A stretch of DNA of 64,000 nt, from positions 20,912,350 to 20,976,349 of the forward strand of contig CM040452.1 in the NCBI GenBank assembly GCA_022749755.1, given 5' to 3'. Below are positions 10,242-23,400 of this stretch, in pieces. The first letter of the stretch is position 1. Each line of letters starts with the position of its first letter. Below the pieces are notes generated by a model. The model had not been told where the DNA came from. It worked only from the letters and a program-made list of their open reading frames with translations, and made no database searches. The position numbers were made by a program, and so were the translations under genes. The DNA is from Azadirachta indica. Taxonomy: Eukaryota > Streptophyta > Magnoliopsida > Sapindales > Meliaceae.

Positions 10242-10414
10242 GTAAATTTTTTGAATAGTTATTATTTAAAATATTTTTAAAAAAATAATTATCTTAAATT
10301 TTTTTAGATTAAAATATTTTTTTTAAATGTGTATAAAATTTTTTACGAAAATATTTTATTTTAAATTAATTATTTTTAAAATATATTTTAAATAGTAATT
10401 ATTTAAGAAAATTG
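10242..10414. mobile_element. MITE-like AT-rich inverted repeat
   Basis: The left arm (about 10243-10294) and right arm (about 10362-10413) are inverted copies of roughly 50 bases with only scattered mismatches. Both contain the block ATTTAAAATAT followed by a TTTAAAA-type tract and AATAATTA. The centre is short, so the element can fold into one long hairpin. There is no coding capacity. This fits a MITE or its remnant. It ends about 115 bases before the methyltransferase start codon, so it lies in that promoter or leader. Confidence 0.55.
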
Positions 10415-10528
10415 GTCTAAAAAATTATTTACTGTTAAAATTTCCCTTTAATCTATTGGCTCAGATTTCCCATTTTAAACACATTAACGACTGGATTCGT
10501 TCGGGAGACTTACCTCAACAGCAAGAAA

Positions 10529-13500
10529 ATGGCGGGCCGGTGCAAGTACTCGTGCGCCACAGCAAGCGAAAGTCTAGAATGGATCAAAGCAATTGTCAAT
10601 TTCCTCAAGCCTTTTACCTTCTTAATAAACGCTCACGTCGTCAATTTCTTCAACGATAGGCTTTGGGAGGCAGTCGACAAGGAATGGATTGAATGCCTAC
10701 GAAATGAGTCGATCGAAAATCTTCTCCTCATTCCTTCTGGAATTGTCCAGGTAACGGCTTCTTAAGTAAATTAGTTTTGTCTGTTTGTTCATCGTATTGC
10801 AATTACTATGATTTATGTGTAATAAGTTTTGCTGTTTGGTAGGATCACTGGCCGGATTCCCTTAAGGAGTTTGTTCTTAATTTGAAGTCTCTTGTGCTTC
10901 CTAGAGAAAAGGCTGACTTGCGGACGGTATGCTTTGTAATCTTCTGATTCGTAGCTGTCAGTTGAGGTGTAAAGTTGCTTGCTCAGATTTTGTTTGTCTG
11001 TTGTTGGAGAATGGCGTGATTTTTTGACAAACTCAATGTCAAATGATGCAATTAGAAGCTTATCCGATTTTTTAATGTTGCCAAAATCACTGGCGGATTC
11101 TCTTTTTATATATTGCAAGTTTGACTACTCAAGTAATGCTCTGGAGTTGCATTCATGGCTGCTTAACTTCTTATTTTTATCGCCAACTGTAATTTGCTTC
11201 GCAAAAAATTTTTGTTAAAAGAAAGTAGATTATGTATAGCATGTCTATTTTGTGCCCTCTTCCAACTCTTGACCAGCAGCTCAAGCAGTATTTGCTATCT
11301 TGGTTGGTTTCCTGGACATTATTTTTGCATGCATTAATGGACGCATTATAACAGTAAATGGATTTGCGGTTTGTGAAGAAAATATTTGTTTTGCGAAATG
11401 GATATTTTTGGTACAGGGGCAATGGCTATGATTCCATTTAGGATTCCTTTTCTATGCTACGCACTCCAGTTCTGTCCCCTTCTTATTCACAATTTCCCTT
11501 CTCTCTTACTTTTCTTATTTTTGGCTTATCTTGTATTTAACTTCCAAATCAAATGAAAACTGAAAATAGACCACAAAAGTTAAAGAAGAAAATAAAAGAA
11601 AAGAAGAATACTTAACTCCTCTGATTGAAGCAATGCCACCTTCTTCACTAAGTTCTCTTTGCTGCTTTCTTGCTCTATCTTGCTTGAGTGAGTGCCTTAC
11701 TGCTTGTTTATCTTGTTTTTGAGTTCTGCTAGGGATTAGCAATGATCCTGTTTGGAAAGGGGAAACCTTCAATTTGGTGCTCATAGATAATCTTTCATAA
11801 GTTGAGATTTTCACTTTGAAATTTCTTGTTTAATGTAACTTTTTTTGGTTTGTGTAGGTTGGTGAGTAAGAGTGTTGGGGTGGGTACGTGCATACTAACG
11901 AATTGGGCTTATTGCAGGTATTGCCTGGCTTTCAAGTGACATCAGTCAGTACTGTTCTTGCCCAAGGCATGAATCTGAAGAAGAAACATGAGGTAGGTCG
12001 TTAGAGTTCAATCTCTCAATATTATTGTTATACTTCTATTATTAGTTTCTACTTTCTCCCCTGCCTTAGAAAATGAGGAACAAACGTTGGTGTTCCCACA
12101 TTTTATGTGGTTCCCAGATTTTTCCATTTTTTATTGCAATTTTACTTTTCTCTCTCACTAATCTCTAAGTCTAGCTTGTATTATGATGTGATCAGGTAGA
12201 AATCCTTGCTGCTGCTGTTAGTTCAATAGCAAAAACAATAAAGGCTTATACCGTAGTCGATGTTGGTGCTGGCCAGGTGTGTCTTCCTTGTTTTCTTCTG
12301 TTATTATTTATACGGAAAAGATATGATATTTGTGACTGCTTAATTAGTTCTCAATATTGTTGCCTCATTTATTTTGAATTTGGCCTTGCAAGCAATTGGT
12401 TGTCAATGTAGTTTTAAATCACTAGGAGGAAAAACATGTGATATTGTAGCCTCCAAATCAGATTTTCTGGCTGTACTGAGTTCTTGAAATTAAAATATCG
12501 TACAACGTTCACAGCAGCTTGCTGCAATCTGAACTGGGAGTAGCTGACCCTCCATACAAAATGCGTCATGCTTAGATGAAGGTTAACTTTAGAGGATATC
12601 ATTTTCAAATGTGCATTATATAGATGGAATGAAGCTATGCATACATGTGCCTATGTACAAAATACATTTTCAAGTCAGGTACCTGGGATTTGGAAGATAT
12701 TGTGAACCTCCACAAAATTTGTTAAAAACCTGCTTTGAAGTTCAGAAAATTTATCATCAGCTCCTCCTTAAGTGGAGCTTTTTGCCAATTTTCTAACCCT
12801 GGGGGTTTACCCATTAGGCAAAAACCTTAGATGGTGAATGAAATTTACCTAGCAAAATATGGTCCTGTTCTAAGTTGGGCCACTATCAAAGAATTGAGGC
12901 TAAAGTAAACCAATTCAAACCCAGAAAGATTTGGATTTTTTAAAATATAGCTGACCAAAAATATTTTCATAGATTTAAAATTTAAAATATTTTGGGACCC
13001 TACAGTCTGATTCTCCTAGCTACTATACTTCCTTTCCTTCTCAACTCAATTCAACTCTTCAACTTCTCAAGCACCCAAATAATTCCATTTAGAGTTGATT
13101 TTTGATCATGTGTATTCAACAAAGAAACTTCTGTTCATGGAACTAACAACTGTGTGCTAGATCTTTGTTGCACAAGGCAGTTTGTTTGTTTGGTTATAGG
13201 AACATTGAGTTAGATAATGGTATCTGCTTCCACTCCAAACTGCTTATCTGTCTCTATTGCATGTCTGAACAGGATAATCTCTTTGTGTACTTCTTGTACA
13301 GATGTTAACTTGTGATTAAATTGGTCTTTTAGGGCTATCTTGCACAAGTTCTTTCATTCCAGTACCAGCATTCTGTAGTTGCAATAGATGCTTGTTCTCA
13401 TCATGGAAAGATCACAGATGCACGTGCAGAACGAATCAAAAAGCATTATGCAGCTCAGATGCGGAAATTTGGGTATTAGATGGAATCAAATTCTAACCTC

Positions 13501-16500
13501 TTCAATAATTTTCTTATTCATGAGGAAGTTGTGATATATTAAGTTTACCAAAATAATGTTTGGTGCATGATTCTCATGCTGAGCTGTTCTAGCTTCATTT
13601 TTGGTTCCTGGTTGGAGATGAATGCATTAAAGTAACTTGTTATGTTGCTTCTACATTGATTCAACCATATTTCTTTATTAAATTAAAGAAGCAGATAATC
13701 ACAAGGAGTTGTGTTGAGTGGTTAAGACCATTGGATTTAACCAAAAGCTCATGGGTTGAAAACCCCTTGGCCTTACCTATCCCACAAGTTTCCTGACAAC
13801 TAAGGTTGTAGGGGCAACAGTCACCAGTTCAGAAAATGGTGAACATAGAGAGGTTTAGGGATTTCTGGGCATCAAAAATAAAGGAGAGAGAAGAGAGAGG
13901 GAAATTGATGGAAATTTTTGTCTTCTTGCATGTGAAGGTAGACATTTGGATGTTGCAGAAATAGTAGCATTAATCTGACCAGGTTATGTTCATCGAGTGT
14001 TTGATGTTGCTTGCATGATTGGCTTGTATTTTACAGCATTTTTGTTTTTATTAGAACTTAACTGGTTTATTCTAATGATTTCCATCATTATGATTAATAT
14101 TTGAAACCTACATTTTTTTTCTTTTAAACTTTTCATTTCTTGTCTTGCACATTGAGAATTTATAATTTAATTCTATTTAGATCAGGAAACAAGAGTCCTA
14201 ATGTACCCAAGACAATTACATGTCGGGTATTATCCATTGACATGTTGAAAGCCTTGACCAATATGTCACTACAAACCGATGATGTTGAACAGCCAAAGCA
14301 GATATTGCCAAATCTAGAATGCGATGGACAAAAACTGCAATCTTCTTGCAGTGCAGACAGTGAAACTTCCTTGGTTCTTGCTGGGCTTCATGCATGCGGT
14401 GATCTTTCAGTAACGATGCTCAAGTGAGTCTTAAATAGGCATTCAAGCTTATCTCTATTCACTTTGAGAGTTAAATGAATTATTTTGTAATGAAAGTCAA
14501 CAGCAATGTTTTCTGAAGTTCTAAAAGCATGTGAAGTAGTAATCACTTGTGAAATTTCTAGCAACTTTTATTTCCTGAATTTCTGTTGCAGCGCTAGTTT
14601 ATTCTGATGCAAAATTTACTTGTCATCTAATTAAATCTAACTTAACAAATTGATATATCTATTTGATTATCAACAAAAGTACATTTTTATTCCATCAGGA
14701 CCTTTGTGGAATGCAAAGAAGTTAAAGCCATCGTTAGCATTGGCTGCTGTTATAACTTATTATCTGAAGAAGTTATTGACATTGCTGGTTCTCTATGTGG
14801 TTTTCCCATGAGTTGTGGTGTTAAATCTGTTGGCTTTCCTCTTGGAAAAAGTTCACGAGATCTAGCTTGTCAGGTACATGCATATTTTGCTTTTCTTATT
14901 TGATTTAGGAGAGTTTCATGGATGTGATAGGTGTGGGGTTTTTGTTTGTTTGGAAGTTAAAAGTAGATCACTATGTAGAGCCAAGAAATGTGGAAGTAAC
15001 CACATTGAATGCATTAGATCACGAACAAGCAGATAAGGTGTAACTATCAAGTGGTTCTGTAACAATAAAACTTATCATTTGTTTTGGTAACAATGGAACT
15101 AGGATTTACACGGACGTATTCAATGTAATATGAATGCTTGCAAAATCTTCCACTATTGGTTAGGATCTTTGGGTAACTTTCTACTAATTCTTTTAAAGGT
15201 GCTTTATTGTGGCCAGCTAAGGACAAACTTTGTGACCTTGTTTTATTTTGCTTAGAGTGCAGAGAGATGGGGAAGTCTAGAGAAGGATGCCGGTGTTCAT
15301 AATTTTGAGTTGCATGCTTGCCGTGCTGCTTTTCAAATGGTATGTAATGTTTATGACCTTGTTTCATTTCCAGCTCAGTTATGTAAGTTCTAAAGCATAT
15401 GGGGTTTCTTGAATTCATATTAGTTTGTTTCCACTTTACCTTTCATCCATTACCCCTGCACTCATTGGCATATGCCTTATGTGTTACACATTTTTACGGA
15501 GATATTAAGAAAAATCAGTACAAATGTTAAATTGTTTTTAAGATGCATTCCATATGGTGAATAACCTTTCTTTTCAAGGTCCTTTATAAATATTATCCAG
15601 AAGTAATTACGACAAGTCCTTCAGTTGGACGTCAAGGGAAGGCTTTGCGCCGTCAACAGCAAAGAAGAATCCTGGAGTCTCAGTTGCATATTGAAGATCG
15701 CACATTTCCATCTTTCAATTCAAAACGCTGTGACAACTCTATAACAGGTATATTATGAACTTGTTTAATGTTAGAAGCTTGCTAGCTTGCAATTGAGTTA
15801 ATGAACCTTCCTTTGCTTCTCACAAGCAAGAAAATTCATAAGAATGAAAAGGAAAAAGGCACATATGAGAAGAAGAAAAATTTTCCTTGTATTCTTCCTA
15901 CAAAAAGAAAGCCCTGAATTTATTAGGAAAGCGTCCCTGCAGCAAAGTTGTGCAAGCAGTACAACATTCAAAGGGCTTAGTCTTATGACTCTCTGCTCAA
16001 AATAATCTGAATAGATGTCCTTTGTGGAAATTTATTGGTTGGCTATTTGAAATGCCTAGAACTGTGCAGGTGACAAGTCAGTCTCAATGTTGGACACAGC
16101 TGCTTTATCTGGTGGAAATTCATTCAATTGCAATACTGGTTGTCAACACACTGGTTCTATTGACAAATATTTACTTTTTGAAAAATTCTGTCTGTCTGGA
16201 CTCTCCCGCCTTGATCTCAAACCTTTGGACAACCTAAATCTTCGGGAAATATGGGAGGAAGTTGAGCCTTTTGCTGTACGTTGTTATCATACTACTAACT
16301 ATTGCGTTGAGAATATTTTTCTATGACTTGTCCTTTATAATCAATTAATCATTACTACTGTTCCCTTTTTTCTCCTGTCTTTTATCAGCAGAATAGTGGA
16401 AGAGTAAATAACCAATTTACTTACTAATAAAGCAACAAGCTTGAGAACCTATACACATCATATTTTTTGGATAAGTGGTCTATTGAATACATTTTTTATT

Positions 16501-17040
16501 CTTGTCTAAAACTTCGTATATTTATAAAGTTCAGATTCATATCATAGATGCTCCCCAAAAAAATACTGCTGCTTTTTAATTTTCGTTAACATGTTTCCTC
16601 GAAAATAATGATTCTATTTTACCATGATATGAACTTCATGGAATCTTTTAAAATTGAGATATTCAAAGAGAAAAATAATCAGAAATACCTGCATATGCAT
16701 TTATTCCCAAAGAAGCAAAATGGACAGGTTTTTATTTCGACATTTACTTTGTATGTTGTATCTGTTCCTTCACTTCAAGCAGGGTAACGAGCATTCACTG
16801 AATGTGCATAGCTGCTGACGACATATTGATTGATTAACCTGTAACACACAGGACATCATTGGACCTTATTGGTCTCTTCGAGCTGCTTTGGGACCTCTGC
16901 TTGAAACTTATATTCTGCTGGATAGATTATTATTTCTCCAGGAGCAGGGCAGTTCTGTGGAAGCAGTCATATTACCTATATTTGATCCTGTATTATCCCC
17001 AAGGAATGTAGCCATAATTGCTAAAAAGGCAAATAGTTGA
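10529..17040 (+). CDS. METTL25-like SAM-dependent methyltransferase
   Basis: Eleven coding exons: 10529-10750, 10843-10926, 11918-11992, 12196-12276, 13333-13472, 14181-14423, 14699-14873, 15256-15339, 15579-15747, 16070-16275 and 16852-17040. They join in frame with GT-AG introns into 555 residues. Family marks are MNLKKKHEV before the SAM-binding motif VVDVGAGQGYLA (about 146-157), GLHACGDLS, SIGCCYNLLSE (295-305) and the terminal block LFLQEQG...VILPIFDPVLSPRNVAIIAKK. These match the METTL25/METTL25B (RRNAD1) family of class I methyltransferases, whose plant substrate is not known to me. It resembles Arabidopsis At1g16650 from memory. No transit peptide is obvious, so it is probably cytosolic or nuclear. 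A SINE sits in intron 5 and an inverted repeat lies just upstream. Start choice: first ATG of the frame, MAGRCKYSC. Confidence 0.9.
13709..13905 (+). mobile_element. tRNA-derived SINE in intron 5 of the methyltransferase gene
   Basis: The segment begins with an A-box-like GTTGAGTGGTTAAGACC (about 13713-13729) and has a B-box-like GGGTTGAAAACCCC (about 13753-13766). Their order and spacing resemble a Ser- or Leu-type tRNA head with an internal RNA polymerase III promoter. An unrelated body follows, ending in a purine-rich GA-repeat tail (about 13875-13905). The B box is degenerate (TTGAAAA rather than TTCGANN), so this is not a working tRNA gene but the tRNA-like head of a plant SINE. I did not find a certain target-site duplication. 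Confidence 0.6.
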
Positions 17041-18472
17041 CACTACTATTGCAACTCAGCTTGATAAATGGTGAGTGTTACCATAACTACTTTATAGATT
17101 CTCCATACAAACAAAATGCACAAAAATGATTTGATAAACCTAGTATGGCAATGAAATTGGATTTCTGAAATTAATCTGTAGCATTCATATTGTCTTATGT
17201 TGAATTATTTTGCTATTATCTGTGTTCTACTGTTAATGAAAATCTAATACTCTGGAATTCTTGGTTTGCCCGAGTGCTGTAATTATTTGGACATCTTTAA
17301 ACTGTATAACATAAAGGCTGTTGTGATTGTAGTTTTATAACAGCTATTGACCTAAACACTATTATACTCAGCCTATATTCAAGATTCTCACTCTTGTAAT
17401 ACGTGGTCATGCTATATTGTAGGTTGTGTGGTTTGAAGTTAGTCTTTGAATGTGAAAGTTGAAAAATAATAATTGTATAGTGGTTTGGTTGCATTCCATC
17501 ATATAAATGTTTTCCTTTTCTTCTTTTTTTTCTTTTTTTATCTTGTGGGCCCTGACGTGGGAACTAAGATATGCCAAGCTGGGTAAGATGTCTACTACTG
17601 GGCTGCTATTCTATAAAGGAATCTTCCCTTTTGTCATGGTTTCAAAGATTGACTTTAGACCAGATAACCAAACATATTCAATAGTTTTGATTTTATATTT
17701 GGTGAAATCAGTGGTAGGAATTATTTGAAGGCTCTAAAGCGTCCTGGAATGACTACCAACTGTTTCTCCTTCTGCAATGTGTATCCTCCACCTAATGGTC
17801 ACTGCAATAAGTGTCTGTTAGCACTCTGGAACGAGAAAGACAGGTTTGTTTGCATTCATTTTGTAACCCAGCTATCTTTGACCCAGTCTAAAAATTCTTC
17901 TTTCTCTTATGAAAGCAATAAATAAACGAATAAAAATCTTAGGAATGGCTATTGGTTTGCCACCTTGAGATACTATTTTATGTAGCAAATAGGAATGATT
18001 AACAATCCTGCGAGTTGACGTATTGAAGATTTCTTTAATGTTATATACCAGAAAGATTCTTTAGAGAAATCTGTGGTTGGTGAGTTCTTAGGATTAGTCA
18101 GACTTTAGAAAATTGTAGGAACTGTGTGGTTGCCTTCCAAAGAAGTTCACACGGATTGGTATCATATGAAGTAAGCAACCACGAATCGTTGCTTAAAACA
18201 AGTAATGACACGTGTGCGTAGTTGAACTATTTCTGTCGTCTTTGTAATTTAGTTTCTTCTTGTTTCTTCTACTGGGTGGTGACACTTATGGAGTTTTCAG
18301 ATAATGAACTTTGTTTTATACATTGAGGACATGGAATATTGCTTTCCGAGAAAAGATAGTTGATTTAAACATGTCTGAGTACAGAGTATTGATTACATGA
18401 TAACAAAAACAACTAATCCTACGTTTAGATAAATATTCTTTCGCTCTCATCTCTATTTATGTTAAAGTTAAT
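17041..18472. other. 3' region of methyltransferase gene, then intergenic DNA
   Basis: A splice-donor-like ATG/GTGAGT lies 30 bases after the stop codon, and splice-like signals also bracket about 17715-17841. Spliced 3' untranslated exons are therefore possible. The short open stretch at 17725-17925 has several Cys residues but no family I recognise. Nothing else is identifiable. Confidence 0.35.
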
Positions 18473-18663
18473 GCATTGGAAAGTTAATCATGTTGGAATT
18501 TAAAGTTTCTTTTCTCTGTATGTTTGAACATTCGTGCATTGGAAAGTTAATCATGTTGGAATTTAAAGTTTCTTTTCTCTGTATGTTTGAACATTCGTGC
18601 ATTGGAAAGTTAATCATGTTGGAATTGAAACTTTCTTTTCTCTGTATGTTTGAACATTCGTAC
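18473..18663 (+). repeat. 63-bp tandem repeat, three copies
   Basis: The unit starts GCATTGGAAAGTTAATCATG and recurs at 18473, 18536 and 18599, an exact 63-base period. Copies one and two are almost identical and the third carries a few substitutions. The period is a multiple of three, so one frame stays open across all copies on each strand, but no homology or start context supports translation. Confidence 0.9.
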
Positions 18664-20270
18664 ATCCGGAGATGGGAGACGTAAAAAAGTATGTCCTCTG
18701 AGCCTTCCTTTTCATTTGGTATCATTATCAGAATTATTGTGAGCATATTTAGTTATACAGGACTTGAATTTTGACCGAACTGAGGATAAGGTTTTGTTTC
18801 AATTTCACAATCGATTCCTTCCTAGATGCCCTCTTTTTTTTTTTTTTTTTTTAATTTAAATTGAAAAAAGAAACCGTCATTACATGTCTAGTATCAGTTT
18901 TCTTTCTTTTATTTATTTATTATTAATCATTTTGTTAAAGGAAATATATTCATCACTTTCAAGACTCTTCGCTCTTTTCCTTCCGTTAAGAAGACGCATG
19001 TTATGGTTTTCTAAAGGGTAAATAAACATATTTTTATCGTTTTCAAAAGTTGGGTTATTAAAAGGAGAATTAGTGAAACACTCTTTTGAAATGTGTTTTC
19101 TCCTTAAAGAATGTTTGAAGATTGAAACAGGTTGAATATACAAACGCAATTTAACTAGGATAAACTTTTAATAACTGATGTTTTTTATTTTATTTAGGAC
19201 ATTATCAAAATGATTTGTCCCTCAGTTGATTCTTCACCCAATTAAAATGGGAATAAAATGAATAACTTGAACTAATTCAAGCTATTTCGACTGATTTATT
19301 AGTTTGGTTTTGGTCTCAAACAAACCTGCTCTTAAAGTCGGTAAGTCGAATCAACATATTCAGACCCAACTAATCTAATCACTAATTTAGTTTGATTTAA
19401 GTTAGCCAAACTAAATCATTCAAGGATTGTTTTCAACTAGGGTAATATTTCCGATGCAGACGTGCAAACAAGTTTAATTAAAGTGTGACCAAAATTTAAT
19501 TAATTTTAATTGAATATTAAAGTTTATTGGATTATCGTATTCTCATAGAAAACAAGGATTCTTATAAATCGGCAATCACTCTATATGGGTAAAGATATTC
19601 GGATAATGTTAGAATATGTTTTTATTAAGATTTTTGGTAGTCATGCAGAGTAAGATTACTAGTTTGTATATGTAGTTAAAAAAAAAGAGGGTGATCTTAG
19701 AACGCAAGTTAATATGATTATAATGGATTTGCATAGACGAAAACGACAAAAAGATAAACATAATCAATGGGTCCCACATCCTTCTTATTTTGTTTGGTTG
19801 TGGCTGCTAACTTCATCTCAGGACAAAAAAGTCTACGGATATAGGAAAAAATCAATGACCAAATGTACACATCAGCATGTTGGCGGTAATTTGGTTAGGC
19901 CACCTCATGATAACCGCGCACGCACGCAAATGAAATTAGAATTAGGATAATAACATCCGAGTTCCTATTTTTTATATTGTATCCAATAAGAATATAGTTT
20001 ATTCAATTACAGCAAAAAAGTCCCTAATTCCTGGCCTTTCATACCCAGATTTTGAAAGGTTATTTCAGTTATGTCAGTAAAATCAAGAATCCATGTAATA
20101 GAAATAAACAAATTGCGTGCTCACTCCAAAACATATGCAAATTTAGCAAGCTGATTGTGATTATCCTAAATAAAAATTAAATGACATTCAAAATCAAATC
20201 CTCCCTCCCTGCTTATACGGAATTTACTAGTTGACCTTACCCACTTTAATTTGTCTTCGTCTTCCTCTCT
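18664..20270. other. Intergenic DNA upstream of the NAC gene
   Basis: Contains a poly-T run (about 18833-18852) and AT-rich DNA. No gene recognised. The short open stretch at 19714-19950 shows no family features. Confidence 0.5.
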
Positions 20271-20273
20271 CTC

Positions 20274-20283
20274 TTTATATACA
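20274..20283 (+). promoter_or_regulatory. TATA box of the NAC gene
   Basis: TTTATATACA follows a CT-rich stretch, about 130 bases before the start codon, leaving a leader of normal plant length. Confidence 0.6.
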
Positions 20284-20409
20284 CTCCCACTTGTCCTCCT
20301 CCTTCTAATTTCTTACAATATTTCTGTAAAACACTTTTAAATTTTCTCTCCTCTTTTTCTTAATAATTTTATTTTTTCTGAAATTTGAAGAAGAGGGAAA
20401 AAAAAAAAA

Positions 20410-23400
20410 ATGAGCAACATAAGTATGCTGGAAGCAAAACTCCCACCAGGGTTTAGATTTCATCCGAAAGACGATGAACTTGTTTGTGATTATTTGATGA
20501 AGAAAGCTACTCACAGCTGCGAAACCGTACTTTTGACCGAAGTTGACCTCAACAAGTGCGAACCTTGGGATATTCCTGGTAAGTCCACTTCGAGTAATTC
20601 ATTTTGATCATCATACATAAATTAAAATATGAAAATAATTCACCATCTATTATTAATTTCATTATCTTCTCTGCATGATGAAAAAATTCCGTAGTGTTCT
20701 GCATGAACATAACATTTATAGCATGTACTCAAACTGGAAAATTAATAAAAGGAAATAGATAGAACTCGATCGCCTTAAAACTGGCATGTAATTAATTAAG
20801 AGAATGGTGTTTGTCAGCTTGTCATCATAATTATGTAAGATTTAGGGGTAAGGAAATTATTTTCAGTAGCTTTGGGTATTGATTGATGAGGTGAAAGCAA
20901 CTGGATTGGCTATAATTAGATAAGAGTTAAGAAGATGTTTGAATGCTCATTTTTGTCGACCACAAGAAGTTGGAAGTTGATTCATGTAATTATCTGTGAA
21001 TAAATCAATATCTTCATCTGATAATAATATCTGATCACTAGCTAGTTTACAACTAATATTATGGAGGAAGGTTTGCCAAAATCATTCCCAGGTCCACAAA
21101 TTGACAATGATGCCCAAATGTATGTATGTATGTATATATATATCATGCATTATATGATTATCTGATCAAAGCAAAAAGGTAATTAAATACGTATAGTTAC
21201 TGCTTTATTTCATATATTTGTTTTTTTTTTTTCAAAGTATTTCTGGATAACAAATCCTTCATTCGGTCAGATTATTACTCCGCATGCTTCCAAATTTCAC
21301 ACATTCGTATATATATATATATATGCTTCAACATTTTTGGAATTTCTCTGATCTATTTATTTATTTATTTTAGAGGTTTTTCTTTCTTATATATTCAGAT
21401 CCTAAATTTCCTCGTTTTCATTTGAGGAGCCAACAGGATTTCATGGAATTTCATTTGTCGAGAATATATATATAAAATCAACTCATATTCTTTAATTAAT
21501 TTCTTATTAAATTGTAAGTAAGATTCTGCTGAGCTGTGCTGTTTATCCGTTGAAGAGAACAACCAATGAAATTAAGCTTCATTTTCAAAGTTTCCCATCC
21601 TCATCATATTCTTCTTCTCTTTGAATTATTCATTTCCAAACTTTTTGCAGGCTTCCAAATAGTCTTTGTTTATACATGGTTTTTATAAGGAAATAACATT
21701 ATTCCTTTTTATTTGGAAAAAAAAAAAATCATTGCTGGGATTTTGCTGATAAAGTTTTAGAATATCTTGTTGTGTTATTTATTACTATAGGATTAACTTC
21801 ATGATCTCAATTTATAATTTTTTTTGGGTATGAATTTACAAAATTATTGATTACAAAAAATAACTTATTTTGATCTCTTCATCTATGTTTACTATATATA
21901 AGATATGAAATCAAAACCACTGCTTTGAATAATATATATATATTATTTTGAAAGATTATAATAAATATATTTCGCATTCATAGCTTTTGAAGAAATTGAC
22001 ACTCTTGGCATTGTCTCAATTCCAACAGTGGTGTTGTGACTGCGATTGAGACAATTAATTAATAATTAATGTAAAATTCAAAGTCTTAATCTCTGATTGC
22101 CTCCACCACACGCTTAATTGTATGCATCACCTACAGCCAGGTTGAAAACGATTTAATGCATTATCAACCTTGTTTGTTTCCACCAAATCCAATAAATTTT
22201 GTCACTTTCATCAATTTTTTTTCCTTTTTTTAGTGTTTAATTAATTATTTTTCAAGTTTTTTTTAATATATAATTATATGCATGGTTGTCATTTGACAAA
22301 TTATATTATTAGTTTCTCACCTGCCACATGTGTAATTGAATTCATACCTTTTGTCATCTGGCAACTTAATTACCTTCAATAATTCTCCATTAAATAGACC
22401 CAAAAAAAAAAAAAATTATGCAGGTGTTCATCATCGATAAGTCTTCATAGACCTTTCAATTTCATCAGCCTAGCTACCATATTTTGGTACTCACATACAT
22501 CACCTGCTTCCTTTTGAAACTTTCAACGTGCATAGATTAAGATTTAGAATATGTTTATTATTAATTGAGATTAACTGTTGTGAAATAATAAAAATTACTA
22601 AAAGTAAAAGTATAATATTTAATTAATGCAGAAAGTGCATGTGTGGGAGGGAAAGATTGGTATTTTTACAGTCAGAGAGACCGAAAATATGCAACAGGAT
22701 TAAGAACAAATCGTGCTACTGCATCTGGGTATTGGAAAGCCACAGGAAAAGATAGAGCAATTCATCGAAAGGGAAGCCTTGTTGGGATGAGAAAAACTTT
22801 GGTATTTTACCAAGGTAGGGCACCTAAAGGAAGAAAAACTGACTGGGTTATGCACGAATTCAGAATTGAATCTGCCTCTTTTGCTTCTCCTAAAGGTTCT
22901 TCTCTCAAGGTAAATTAAATAAACTTCTTCTCTTATATTAATTTTATTCGAATGTATATTCTTACTGTGAATTCCTTGATTTTTTGCACGAATCATGGGG
23001 TCCGATTGTAGTTAAGTTTATAAAATATATATGTCAAAATCACCTGACTTTAATTCGCCATCTTTCGTTTTTTGTTCATACTTGTCCATTGAAATATAAG
23101 GTCACGATGGTAGCTGACCTAAGATGAAGACTAAAAAATATATTTAGTTGAGGATATTCGATTACAGATATATATATATTCTTAACTAATTTGTTGCAAC
23201 GCCCAATCTCTTGTCCTCATTAATTAATTTGAGATTGTTTGTGAATGTCTGCTGACAAAATTTATGCTTGTTCACTTCTTCAAAATATTTTGAATTTCTT
23301 TACTAGCTGTCAGAAAATAATTGATCTTGTCTCTTAATTTACGCAGGAAGATTGGGTTTTATGTCGAGTGTTTTATAAAAATAGAGAGGCACTTTCTGCC

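Noticed and set aside
13713..13766. tRNA gene
   Set aside because: A- and B-box-like motifs are present but the B box is degenerate and no cloverleaf forms; a SINE head explains it better.
18468..18746. Repeat protein with 21-residue units on either strand
   Set aside because: It arises from the 63-bp tandem repeat; neither strand has start context or homology.
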